DNA of 64,000 bases from Adineta steineri (taxonomy: Eukaryota > Rotifera > Eurotatoria > Adinetida > Adinetidae): the NCBI GenBank assembly GCA_905250115.1, contig CAJNOI010000223.1, forward strand, positions 1 to 64,000. Direction: 5' to 3'. Positions 32,773 to 43,767 of this stretch are shown piece after piece. Made by a program: the position numbers and the translations under genes. Position 1 is the stretch's first letter, and the number at the start of each line of letters is the position of its first letter. A model generated the notes under the pieces. It saw nothing but the letters and a program-made list of their open reading frames with translations, did not search any database and was not told the DNA's origin.

Positions 32773-35006
32773 CTAGACGAGTGTACCGTAACATTGTTGT
32801 CCGAAACAAGGATCTGCTGGATATTTGTTTGGTAAAATAAGAGTTTCAGTGGTTAAAATCAATGTTGTATTATCAGATCCAGGAAATGTAAATTGTATAA
32901 ACATACCTTCCCAATGTCCCTCTGGTGGAAAATATGATTTAAACGTAAAGTAAACTGTTTCATCAACTTGTGACTATAGAAAAGAATTAAAAAATATACA
33001 AAAATTAAAAAAATTAATCCATACAATCTCAATGTTTTCATTTTCTTGCACCCAAGTAACAGGATTAGGAACAACTTTACCAGTAGTTGGATCTAATACT
33101 TTCTGCCGAAAATCTCGTCTATACAAAATATTCAACGATATTATTTTATTTTAACCTATTCAATCTACTTTGTTCCGGTAGTTGTTTGAGCTTTAAAGCC
33201 TACAGCACTGATCGGATGAGGATGTCCTTCACCAATATCAACCGCAGCAATAATTTCTGCATACGAATCATATATTGTTCGATTCCATGTTACCGATGGT
33301 AGTTTTTGTTGCTTTAGAAATAATTCCTCAAAATTAAATTACAAAATAAAGTATTAACTTACATCATACACACTTAAATAAAAACTTATAAGACTTTCAT
33401 TGTATCCTGTAATAGAATGTCCAACATTTGGAATTCGTCTACGAATTATATATGTATGTTTACAAAATTTTATTTGCATTCTAACGTTTCTTTTACCTGA
33501 GAAAAGAACCACCCGTTGCTTTTTGTAGATCATTCCAAAAAAAATCCTAAATATATATCTCACATGTCAATTTATCATCGATAGTTCAAAATAGATAACC
33601 TCGCTATCAGGTAAAAAGAATTCATCATCAGCTGCTTGAATTTGATATATTCGGGTATTACGATAACGATCAAAATAAGCTAAATTATACAAAATATTCA
33701 TTTTTAAGATTATATAAGTTTTTACAATAGGGATCGACAATATCCGCCATCGCTTGAAAGTAAGGATTATCTAAATACATAGTAATATTTTCAATATAAT
33801 AATCATCAAAATCATATGTCCATCCGGCAAGAGACTGAAGAAAAAAAGATTCATTTTTATCATAGAATAGATTTCTTACATACTCGATAATGAGATTTCA
33901 TATTCTTAAAAGAAATAAAATTTTATAATTTCTAATAAATAATTTCTTTTTACCTGTCGAATATTTAACATATCCATAACAATTGGTATAGCACCTATAA
34001 CACGAGTATTGTCTACAGCAGCTGTTGTCCATGCTATTCAAATAGAAATAAAATCGAAATTAATTTATAATCTATACGAAATAAAACTTACTTGTCCATC
34101 CACGCTAGAAAATAACCAATGAAAATCAATATAACAAATATGATTAGATGAAAATGATTTACTTTTGATAAACCAGAAATAATAAAATGTTCAGGTACTG
34201 GAATTTCTTGTTGACGAAGAAATGCTTGTGTTGCATCCATTCCACGTACGACTGCCTTTAAAATAGCGATAATTTCATTATGTTATTAATTATAAATAAT
34301 TATTTAAAATGATTTTTCTTACTTTTGTCATCGGCATACGAAGAAGTATATAAGGGTCACTACCATTTGTTTCAATAAATGTTTTCCAAGTCCATGCAAT
34401 GATTTCATCTTCAGTTCGGGATTTATTTAATGGATCTGCCTTTTTAATTGAGATAAAAAATGAAATAAATCGTTCCTATCCTCTTGAAAATATCAAAATA
34501 ATACCATAAATTGTATTGGTTGATTAGGGATTTGTCGAAGTTCTATAGCAACACTACCCGTATTTAAAGCAACTTCTGTTGTCCAACTTTCGGTCGGGAT
34601 TCTAATTCAAATAAACAATATGTTTATTATTATGATAATATTTTCTTACGGATTATTATTACTTCCACCACTGATAAGTAAAAATGCCGTTTGAGAACGT
34701 TTGAGTATTTTCGGTACTGTAATAATCATATAATGCCACCAAATTGATCGTGATGAGAATGAAGCTTAAAATAAAATATTTATATTGATTAATATTTATA
34801 CTCGAATTTTTATTAAGAATACCATTAAACCATTGCTGTGAAGTCATGTTGAGTATATGAATCGTATGTGTTGAATATGGAAAAACTTGAATACGTTTCC
34901 AAGTAAAAGCTGGATCAGGTTTATGAACATAATCATCAAGTGGAGTACAATAACTCTTATTTATAATCGAACCAATAATAATGAATAATAATACTATTCG
35001 ATACAT
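32773..35006 (-). CDS. PhoPQ-activated pathogenicity-related (AprA-type) secreted protein
   Basis: Fifteen exons join in phase to 490 aa: 34823-35006, 34650-34764, 34505-34601, 34323-34439, 34163-34255, 34092-34104, 33954-34033, 33884-33904, 33726-33834, 33600-33679, 33497-33546, 33363-33438, 33169-33311, 33025-33118, 32773-32973. A signal peptide (MYRIVLLFIIIGSIINKSYC) is followed by LDDYVHKPDPAFTW, MTSQQWFN, WWHYMIITVPK, LLISGGSNNP, RMPMTK, SKRGWTTWTTAAVD (a family hallmark spread over three exons), GAIPIVMDMLNIRQ, DEFFLPDS and FFWNDL. The fold is alpha/beta-hydrolase-like. The biochemical role is unclear even in bacteria and Dictyostelium. Exon 6 is only 13 nt and exon 8 only 21 nt. The last exon ends PCFGQQCYGTLV. 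Introns are 40-90 bp. It is a candidate transferred gene with many later introns, which is inference. Confidence 0.9.
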
Positions 35007-35628
35007 GCTTTTCGAAAAATGAAATTTTGATTATTTATGTAACACAATCGACTTTGAATTGAGTCTTGAAGAGATACTATTATTAATCTTTTTCATTTAA
35101 GCTTCAATTACTTTTTTTTTGCAATATATATTTACGATTTCATATTGATAGAAGCTTTATTTTCAAATCATATATCAAATTTCTGTTACATCCATCCTTT
35201 ATATAGTTCGTTTGATGGTTTGTGCTTTATATAATTTATCGAAGAAAGTGAATATCTTTCAAGCATTGAGGGTGGGTGTGGGTGTGGATCGCTTTAAGGC
35301 ATGGATATCGCTCATCCACACCCACTTCTTTTTGTTATTAATTTATTCTGGATGCACTTTATTTTTCATTCATCTTCACACCCACACCCTCACATTCATC
35401 ATCACCCATAAGATCTTTTATAAGATCGAAATGCGTGTGACAATTTTTTGTTGTGACACACCCACACCCCTTAATATGCACAGTCGATTTTAAATTCCAA
35501 GTCAAGCCGAAATGACCCTCTCAAGTAGCTTGGACTTATTCTTGTATACTCACTCTCAATGTTTTGACAATCCGACTGAATGGTGTTGCAGAGAAATATT
35601 TTCTATCGAGTGTATTTTGTGAATATTC
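35007..35628. other. Intergenic with telomere-like arms
   Basis: No gene. It contains a hairpin at 35267-35327 and C-rich arms at about 35375-35395 and 35456-35470. Confidence 0.6.
35267..35327. repeat. Inverted repeat with telomere-like arms
   Basis: The left arm 'gagggtgggtgtgggtgtgg' and right arm 'ctcatccacacccac' pair over GTGGGTGTGGAT around about 25 bp. Confidence 0.75.
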
Positions 35629-37727
35629 TTATGCGATCAAAAATACAAAAACCAAAAAAATTAAATGGTGAAAACTGAACAGTTTATGCTGATTTGCTCC
35701 GCTTGACGGTATGGTTCGTTCAAAATTAAATCGGTTATTCTTATCATATATACGTTTAATATTCATTAATCGCTGTTGATGCGTAGCATAATAAGCCTCC
35801 ATCCAATTTGGTTCATCTCTATCGATGTAATTAATATATGAATGTTTTGTTGAATCATTGTAGGCAGCTAAATATACCTGATTCAACCAATTCAATTCTT
35901 GTACGTTGAGTTGTTGAGAACTGAAAGCCATGAACTGGATACCAAATTTATAATGTCTGTGTGGAAATGCTGTTTTATCCACTGGAATTGTGCTTAAGTA
36001 ACCATCCATAGGCGTAAATTCCATAGCAAAACCATCATTACGTAATGATAATCGCTCAAGAAATTGATCGAGACTATAATCACTTATCGGTCGATCATAA
36101 AATAAATGTTTGCCTTTGAAATAGCTTCCTGAATGTGTCATATTCTCAAGTAACAGTTGCGCATGATTCTCATTCCTATTAACAAAAGTCAGTCAATCCG
36201 GTGTAACTATACTCATTTCATATGGAGGAGGTAACGTTGTTAAAAATAAAGATACAATCTTATTGAAGTCTCCTAACTTATTACCAAAACTAGTCATTAA
36301 AATCATTACATAAGTACTACGCACGTCCATTATTATATAGATGTTATTATTTGAATTCCATGCTGTCTCATTAAATAATATAGATTGATATCGTCGTATC
36401 ACTAATTTTGTTGCATTCGTATACCATCTAGCTTGAAACATCGTCACAAGTGACGGAGCTTTAACTAATTGAAGTTTCAATTCTGTGACAATAACAAACA
36501 GACCTCCACCAGCACCACGCAATGCCCAATATAATTCTACTTCATGAGTTGCATTTATTGTTAATAATTCGCCTAAAACAAGTGATTGATATACATTTGA
36601 GAACGAAATTTAAAAGAACTTCACTTAACTACTCGTCAGACTCACAATATACGTGTTTAATCAAGATACACATTAAACAACTAATGATTGTACGTATCGA
36701 TCACTTACACAGCGTATACAGATTATTGAAATTAGCTTACGTATTCCCTAAATTCCGGTTCATTTGAAACACGTTGAATTCATCTATTTTCTAAATATTC
36801 AAAACCACCTTATACAAAAAAGTAATGTGTAATTGAAAATTCTCGCGAAAATTTGCGTTGAATGATACATGATCAATGTTTCGAAAGAAATGGATTTCAC
36901 CCGTCAGACCAAAATCTAGATGAAAAAGGTTTTTCCACATGCTCTATTCCATTATCAAAGCCTTCTTGATACATCTCTTATGAATAAAAAATGGATACTT
37001 TTTGTATGTAATGATTTTTGTTGGTATTTAAGATAAGCGGCAACACTAAATTATATCTACCCTCTGCGTTAACGGCTTTCAATTCCAAAACATTATCGGA
37101 TAGTAATCCATGTAATCGAGAAAGAAGCCCTGCACCGCCACCAAGAGCCAGCCCAGTAATTCCCACCCATACAGAAGTTCCACCGTTGATTGTATAACCA
37201 TCAGATTGATATGTTCTATAATATATTGGACCGTGTCTTGCACCGGCTCCAATTCTAGCAGTTCCATCACTTGCATCAATATTAATGTAATTGATTCCTG
37301 CCAAGTTGATGATGATATTGTTGTGCTCCGAACCTAAATTATAGCCCTCATAACTATGAGCCCCACTAGATGGATTTACAGTGTAGTTTAATTTTATGGC
37401 ACATTTCACCACCTTTTGTATATCATTGCTGTCCGTAACATGGACAACAACAGCAGGCGAATGAGGAATACGACCTCCATTCTGAGCCGAAAGACTTTTG
37501 ATATCGAAATAACCACATTGATATTGAGAGCTATTCTGATTTGTTGAAGTGTCACATGGATAAACAGTCCGTACGGACAATGGCAATGACGATGAAAGAC
37601 ATGCTTGTAATTCGTTGTTATTTGCTGTTACAAATTCGTGTTCCGCATGGCAAATTGTTATAACAAATATAGTTTGAAAAACATACAGTAACAAAATGAA
37701 GGACACGTTCAAACCAAATTTAATCAT
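35629..37727 (-). CDS. Berberine-bridge-type FAD-linked oxidoreductase
   Basis: Three exons (37061-37727, 36208-36572, 35629-36168) give about 523 aa. A signal peptide (MIKFGLNVSFILLLYVFQ) leads into the FAD-binding PCMH domain: VVVHVTDSNDIQKVV, then PSSGAHSYEGYN, whose His is the usual 8-alpha covalent FAD site. GGTSVWVGITGLALGGGAGL follows. The Cys that makes a second flavin bond in plant enzymes is absent here. Exon 2 has ELYWALRGAGGGLFV, and exon 3 has the C-terminal BBE part (FPHRHYKFGIQF, NRFNFERTIP). The end is a Ser/Gly/Ala step and a long hydrophobic tail (HHLIFLVFVFLIA), as in GPI anchors. Intron 1 is 488 bp, unusually long. The exon 2/3 splice is the weakest part: it was chosen to restore phase and could be wrong. 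Fungal or bacterial origin is possible. Confidence 0.82.
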
Positions 37728-39033
37728 TATAATCTACAAAAGTAAATCACTTCTAAATTATCTTGAGGATGCGGGTGTGAATATAAGTGTGGATATTGGT
37801 TTAGTTTAAACAAACACCCTCACAGATCCTCCCGATCGATAAAGGTCTGTGAGGATCCGCGGATCCAGACTCTGCTTCTCCTCTCCCCTTGGCTTTAACT
37901 TTCTTTCTTGAACTTTAAACCTAGGGAAAAACAGCAGACTTCAAGACTTCATGCATGAAGTCTCTGTTGTTTTCCCCTCGCTTCTTCTCTATGTTTAGAA
38001 ACTGAAAACACTTGATAAGAAAAAATTGTCTGTAACATGAAATATTCTTGATAAACCTGTGGCACTTACGCGACTGCAGAAGAACTGATTTCAACGATTA
38101 CTTACCTGACCAATATATTGTGTTGAGGATACGAATAAAATTGCTTTGTATTCATCTTACGACAAAAAAGTAAGTTATAAATCCATTTGTTTTATACTAT
38201 TCTTTTGAATTTTATTGTCTTTTACTTTTACTCATATATTAAAATAAAATATTTCATTTTTGTATTTAGAGGTTGATGGTGAGGGTTTGATGATATGAGT
38301 GTACGACGAGAAGAATGGTAAAACAAACTTTGTTCAAATAGAATGTCAAACTTCATTTCTTTGATAGAAAAATTGATTTATATGCCTATGCGATATTAAT
38401 AAGATATACTAACATACTGATCATGTTTTTGTTATAAAAATGTCGTATAGAACGAGAATGAAAGAGTCAAGTGATATCAGTTGCACATTTAATTTATCTT
38501 ATTCTGTTTCGAGTTGTATGGCAAATACCATTTATTGTTTTTGGGTATAAATTTATCAAAAGAAAAAAAGAGAAAATTAGATTTTAGTTACGATGAAAGT
38601 ATTTTGGTTATTTATCATTGCAGTTCTGATCAAAATATGTGTGAACATATCTAAATATCTGGTATACATGAAAATCAAACTTGCAAATGAAAAAATAAAT
38701 AAAAAAAGCATCTTTTTATGTTTAAGTTAAGTAAACATGTTTTGAAAATTCAACGAGAGTAAAAGAAGGATGTAGATCGGTCACCTGAAACTGCAAAATT
38801 AGGACCGTTTATTCGATTTTACAAAACCACGTTTTCAAAAATCATGGTTTCTCTCAAAAATATTTATTTTTGATAGACGGTATGTTGAAATACTTTATTT
38901 GATGTTTGACAAAAAAAACGAATAAGTAATACAATATAAAATATAAATACTGTTCACAATAACAAAAAAAGAAAAATATTTCAAATAGGATGAAATTCAA
39001 TCAAAGATAAAACGTTTAATATTAAGTTATATG
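37728..39033. other. Intergenic with palindrome cluster
   Basis: No gene was found. A dense group of inverted repeats occupies 37766-37977 (described separately). The rest is plain AT-rich sequence. Confidence 0.6.
37766..37977. repeat. Cluster of nested palindromes
   Basis: Four inverted repeats lie in a row. (1) A telomere-like hairpin with arms from 'gcgggtgtgaat' to 'acaccctcac'. (2) CCTCACAGA (37818-37826) is matched by TCTGTGAGG (37846-37854). (3) The palindrome GGATCCGCGGATCC is at 37853-37866. (4) A larger hairpin, 37924-37977, has GGGAAAAACA matched by TGTTTTCCC and a perfect 18-bp core GACTTCATGCATGAAGTC at 37945-37962. Confidence 0.85.
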
Positions 39034-40217
39034 TCAGACGTGTCTTTGCTGTGCATTTGTATTAGTCGTATTCTGTATTGGTTGTTGTCGACGAAATCCA
39101 TCAATCAAATGACGACGAAACAATTTACTTGATAATGTAAAAAAATAGAAACTCATACATGGACCAAAAAGAGCTATAAAATTTCCAATATTCACAGCAA
39201 ATTGATCACGAGCTTTTACATAGTTATCTTTGACTATCAAATTGTTTGTTATAGAAACATAAAGTTGAATAATTGATAGAATAGTTGTTGTAATACTAAA
39301 TACAAAACACTGAATAATTAACATTCGAATTAATTGTCGATCCATTCTTTTGTTATTTTCATGAATATTATTTTGAGGAACTGTTCTATTTTTGCTTTTA
39401 TGAATATTTCGAATAGTTAATAAACCAGAAACTAACATTAAAATCGTTGGAATCCAACTCCAAAAAATCAAATTCCATATAGAAAAAAAAGCTCGATAAC
39501 TACTTGTTGCAAAAGTACAAGATCGCTGTGGTAATAATAAAATGGCTTGATTGAAAGGATAATGAATATAAATAAGACAAATAAATAGAACAATCACTGG
39601 TATCATACGACAAGCAATACGAATACTACTCCATCCACGAAGTGTAGCAGATGGTGAACTAGCAAGAAATCTACAATGAAAATAAATCTAATTACTATGT
39701 TACAGAATGAATGAGAATCTAACAGATACATAATCTAGTTTGCTATCAAATAGATCGTGAGTTTATAAACTGTGTAGTAATATAATGAAAAATACTCACC
39801 GATCAATTGAAGCCATGGAAATAAACCAGACTGGTACTAGTCTAAAAGATAAAGAAATAATAATTAATTAATCAGATTTTTTTCTTATCGTATAATTAAC
39901 CTTATCCATCCCAAAAAATATGATAATACTTGACATACGGGAAGTGAATATATAAATATATCGATGCCATATCCAAGCTGAAGCATTCGTATTGGAACAA
40001 CAATACACACATTCATACTACCCGATATAGCCGATGCCAGAAAATAACGTATGCAAGGATTAGAACGTAATGCAGATCGTGTGAAAACATAGATACTTAA
40101 TAAATGACCCATTGTACCAAAAACAATCAGGAAAATGCAATATACTTGTGAAAACAGTATTAAGCTTTGTTGAAGACCATTAATTGCATCAGTCATACTC
40201 GTATCGGACGCTGACAT
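39034..40217 (-). CDS. Rhodopsin-like GPCR, three exons
   Basis: Exons 39901-40217, 39800-39841 and 39034-39670 join in phase to 331 aa. TM1 is near IFLIVFGTMGHLLSIYVFT, with an asparagine-less variant. TM3 ends MASIDR-F, where the Arg codon is split (CG|A) by an intron. TM5 (SIWNLIFWSWIPTILMLVSGLLTI) and TM6 (LIRMLIIQCFVFSITTTILSI) flank a basic loop. TM7 lies around NFIALFGPCMSFYFFTLSSKLFRR, with no classical NPxxY. The tail is Gln/Asn-rich. It resembles peptide-receptor-like families expanded in rotifers. The ligand is unknown. The gene at 45553 has the same length and the same split Arg codon. Confidence 0.88.
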
Positions 40218-41927
40218 TTTCAGATGAAAAGTAACTCAATTCTATAGATCTTTTTTCTAAAAAAAATATTATTTGAAAAACCTGTGTTTTTTTTTCTAAT
40301 AGTATTGTAAAAATTGGTACATGAGTATGAATATTTCTCCTTTATCTCACTTTATCCTACTTTCAATTCAGTATTTCATAAAAATCTTGATACTTCTCTT
40401 AGAAACATAGAATAGTATTACAAAGTATAATCTCTTTTTTTTCCATTTATTTAGTGAAGTAAATATAACTAATTGCATGTTCTCTAATTGTGAAAAGCAA
40501 CCATCTGGCACGATTTTTTAAAATAAGTAGCAACAATTAATTTACGCTCAGTTTATTTCATACAAAACTGAAGCACGTCATTTCTTTTTAATTTTTATTC
40601 TTAGATCGATGTATGTCGATATGACAAAAGATGAATTTAGAAACTAACGTGTTAATTATCTAACAGTTGTTTTGCATGATTTAGATGTGTCGTTCAATTG
40701 GAGAATTGGTGTTCGATTAATTCGATATAAAACCCTTTAATATTTCTCTAGATTAAAACTAGTTAAAAATTCTTTGATAGTAGTTTCTACATATATTTGA
40801 GATATAAAAAATAATTCTATTGCGTAGAAGAAATTTAAAATAAATAAAGGGATCTACGGTGTCAAATATAATACATTATAATGTTTAATTAAAGGATAAA
40901 TATAAATCTGACTAGAAACATTGAAAATAATTTTGTGATAAAAGTTTTTGCTTTAATTATTTTTTTTAGTTCATATCATTTCCTATGAATATGGTAGATT
41001 TAACGGCAAATATTTTCTGAAAAGTATATTCGTCTTTTTTACTCCGCATTTTATTTTCGCATAATAATAATTTATGCGTTGAAAATTATAATTAATCACA
41101 GTTGTTGTTTTTTTTGCCATGAAAATATTATTTTGTGCACGAATGCATTTTATTTTCTACTTTTTTGTTTCATTTATTATAATAAACAATGGAGTAACGT
41201 TTGATTTAATAAGACATTTATAGACATAAAATAATATTTTCTTATGTAATTCAAATAAAAAATCATATTTTCATGATTGAGCATGTATTTTCGACAGGAA
41301 TATGAGTTTGAGAATATTAGTCTCTCAATATATCAATACTAGTAAATAAGTAACTATGTTACAGACAGCTCTTGTTTTTTTTCTATACTTCCATTTATGA
41401 GTTAGTTCAGAAATAGAGATTTGTAGATACAATCACTAACTTTAATGTTTAAAAGTTTAACGACAAATCTTTTATGATATTACTTAATACTTGTATGATC
41501 AAAAAATTAAAAAAAACAGATTTTTAAATATAATAATCAATCGCTGACACAAATAAAATGGGATATTATATATAAAACAGATATTGATGAAATGGCAGTG
41601 AAATACCAATAGAAAGAAAAATAATAATGAAAAAAACGTCGTATTGTTTTGAACTCCATTGATGACAGATATAAGATAGAATGAGTGTAGATTTGAATGG
41701 GATATAAATACGATACCCACACTCACATCTCTAGTATGCATATATTTTGTACGATATTAACCAACAACTATAATATGATACTTTATATAAAGAGTAAAAA
41801 AACCTTTTCTTCTATTTGAATGACACAGTATGTCGCAGAACGAATAAAAAATATTGACTCAACAGAAAGATTGTGAAATAACTGACAATGTGCACCTATA
41901 TCATTTCGTATTCAACAGACGAAGCAG
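40218..41927. other. Intergenic between divergent genes
   Basis: About 1.7 kb of AT-rich DNA. A hairpin-like telomere-type element lies at 41679-41732, and a TATA-like TATATAAA at 41784-41791 is upstream of the F-box gene. No gene was seen. Confidence 0.55.
41679..41732. repeat. Inverted repeat with telomere-like arms
   Basis: The left arm 'gaatgagtgtagat' and right arm 'acccacactcacatc' are imperfect complements around about 25 bp. Confidence 0.5.
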
Positions 41928-43586
41928 ATGGCGTTATTACCATCTACTTTCGAAATATTGTCTGATGAAATTCTTATGATTATTTTCCGATATTCTGGCA
42001 ATGTTACTTCAGTTTTTCACATGTTTTGTGGTTTGAATCAACGTTTTAATCGAATTCTTGTCGATCGACGTTTACATCTCTTCACTGATTTTTTATGTAT
42101 CAACAATCGACAACTCACCTTTAATTATTATTATGATACTCCATCAATTCATACGTTATCGAAACAATTATACTCGTTACAAGGTAATAATCATATACAC
42201 CAAATTGATCAATGTTTTCAAAGATTAGTCAGCTTTCATATTGAAGAAAAATCTCGTCAACTCGAAGATCAATTTCGATCTGATAGAGAACAATTCCGTT
42301 TGATACGTTATAATCTCGCCGATGAAGAAATTCACTCTCGAGATGCAGCATTAAAGGAAGCCTTCAATAATTTAGAATCACATTCACACAATTCTCAATA
42401 TCTTCAACAAGCCGTGGATCTTGTTGTTGGTACTGGCGCTCGTCTCGAATGTAGTGATAATCATCTAGACGGATACAACTTGGCTAAAGCACTCAATGAA
42501 TATCTATTATCTCATCTCTATACCGTTGGATATCCGAATGGATTATGTCTTCATTCAATTTTGAGATTATTCAAAGCATTGATCGTTTCCAATCCAAATC
42601 TAGTCTACAATAAAGACTGTGTGCGTAACAGTGTTTATCCCATGTATTACTTTCTCGTTTATGCAGTCTTTCGACTACAACACTTCTATCGTAATTTACG
42701 ACCAATGGCGATAAGTATGCAAAAATATGATACGATATTAGAATTATTATTATTCACCATTCAATATTTAAAGGAAGTTTCTGATGAGGAGTTGTGGATA
42801 AAGAATTGTCTTTTGAATAGTTTACAAGTGGTTACTTCGAACGAAAATGATGTAGATGGAAAGATTTTTATTCAGTGCAGTCAAATGGAAGTAATAAAAA
42901 TGTTCTTTCAGGAAATTAATCGAAAAGAAACACGAGTGAACGATTATTCAGATTATATGTTACATAATGGGTTGAAGAATTTAATTATCACTAATCGAAT
43001 TGATATTATACAATATGTTTTTCGTCAGAATAACTTCATGCAAAATTTTCTTATTCAATCAGATCATTCTCACAAACTGATTGATACAATACTTGGAAGG
43101 CAAAGCAGCCGAAAAATATTTCAGCATTTTCTAGATGAGAAGCCACCGGAATTATGGCTTACAAGTACGAAACTATTATTTATTCTATTGGATAAGAAAG
43201 AATGTAAATGGATCAAAAAATTATTACGATTAGATTCAAGACTAATTCACAAAGTGGATGAAGATGGTAATGATCTATTACTTTATGTTTGTCTTAAAGT
43301 AAACGGTTGTCGACATCGTCTGATCGAATACTTAATTAGTATGGGATGTGATATATATAAACAAAATGTTCATGGTGAACATTTCTTTCAAGCTATTCAA
43401 CTCAAAAGAAACAGAAAACTACTGAAACAGCTAATTGAACATGAAATCATCGTAAGGGAGAGCGAATCTGGAGGGTGTGAGTGTGGATGCGTATTATATT
43501 TGTCTTACAAACTCACATTGACTACATGCATACTCCATACCTCAGACGAAATGCGCAATCTTTATAATGAAAAAGAAGACTTATAG
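41928..43586 (+). CDS. F-box protein with ankyrin-like C-terminal region
   Basis: Single exon, 552 aa, starting at ATG in a short leader. Residues 1-50 form an F-box-like domain (LPSTFEILSDEILMIIFRY, then GLNQRFNRILVDRRLHLFTDFL). The middle is helical with a long charged segment (EEKSRQLEDQFRSDREQF). Residues about 440-505 look like ankyrin repeats (KVDEDGNDLLLYVCLKVNG, CRHRLIEYLISMGCDIYKQN). From about residue 508 the sequence changes character (ESGGCECGCVLYLSY). This part is read through one of the telomere-like hairpin repeats, so the last 40 residues are probably a recently acquired tail. An SCF adaptor role is the family expectation. The target is unknown. Confidence 0.85.
   Translation: MALLPSTFEILSDEILMIIFRYSGNVTSVFHMFCGLNQRFNRILVDRRLHLFTDFLCINNRQLTFNYYYDTPSIHTLSKQLYSLQGNNHIHQIDQCFQRLVSFHIEEKSRQLEDQFRSDREQFRLIRYNLADEEIHSRDAALKEAFNNLESHSHNSQYLQQAVDLVVGTGARLECSDNHLDGYNLAKALNEYLLSHLYTVGYPNGLCLHSILRLFKALIVSNPNLVYNKDCVRNSVYPMYYFLVYAVFRLQHFYRNLRPMAISMQKYDTILELLLFTIQYLKEVSDEELWIKNCLLNSLQVVTSNENDVDGKIFIQCSQMEVIKMFFQEINRKETRVNDYSDYMLHNGLKNLIITNRIDIIQYVFRQNNFMQNFLIQSDHSHKLIDTILGRQSSRKIFQHFLDEKPPELWLTSTKLLFILLDKKECKWIKKLLRLDSRLIHKVDEDGNDLLLYVCLKVNGCRHRLIEYLISMGCDIYKQNVHGEHFFQAIQLKRNRKLLKQLIEHEIIVRESESGGCECGCVLYLSYKLTLTTCILHTSDEMRNLYNEKEDL
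43468..43546. repeat. Telomere-like hairpin inside the F-box coding end
   Basis: 'ggagggtgtgagtgtggatgcg' is followed about 25 bp later by 'actcacattgactacatgcatactccatacctc', an imperfect inverted match. It is translated as the tail of the F-box protein. Confidence 0.5.
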
Positions 43587-43767
43587 ATGATTGTATTTTT
43601 CTTTTCGATAATAATTCTTTGTAATAATATATATACGGTTCTGCATAAAAGTAAAATCAATCAACAAAGGATACCTTACTCTTTTTTTTACTTAATGAAT
43701 TGAATTGTGCATCGATATAAGACGCAGAATAAAATGAATTGAATAGAAAAAGACTGAAACATCGACG
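43587..43767. other. Short promoter-side spacer
   Basis: 181 bp between two co-directional genes. No distinct element is clear. Confidence 0.4.

Noticed and set aside
36522-36767. Plus-strand frame over the FAD oxidase exon/intron border
   Set aside because: It overlaps conserved oxidase coding sequence on the other strand and has no motif of its own.
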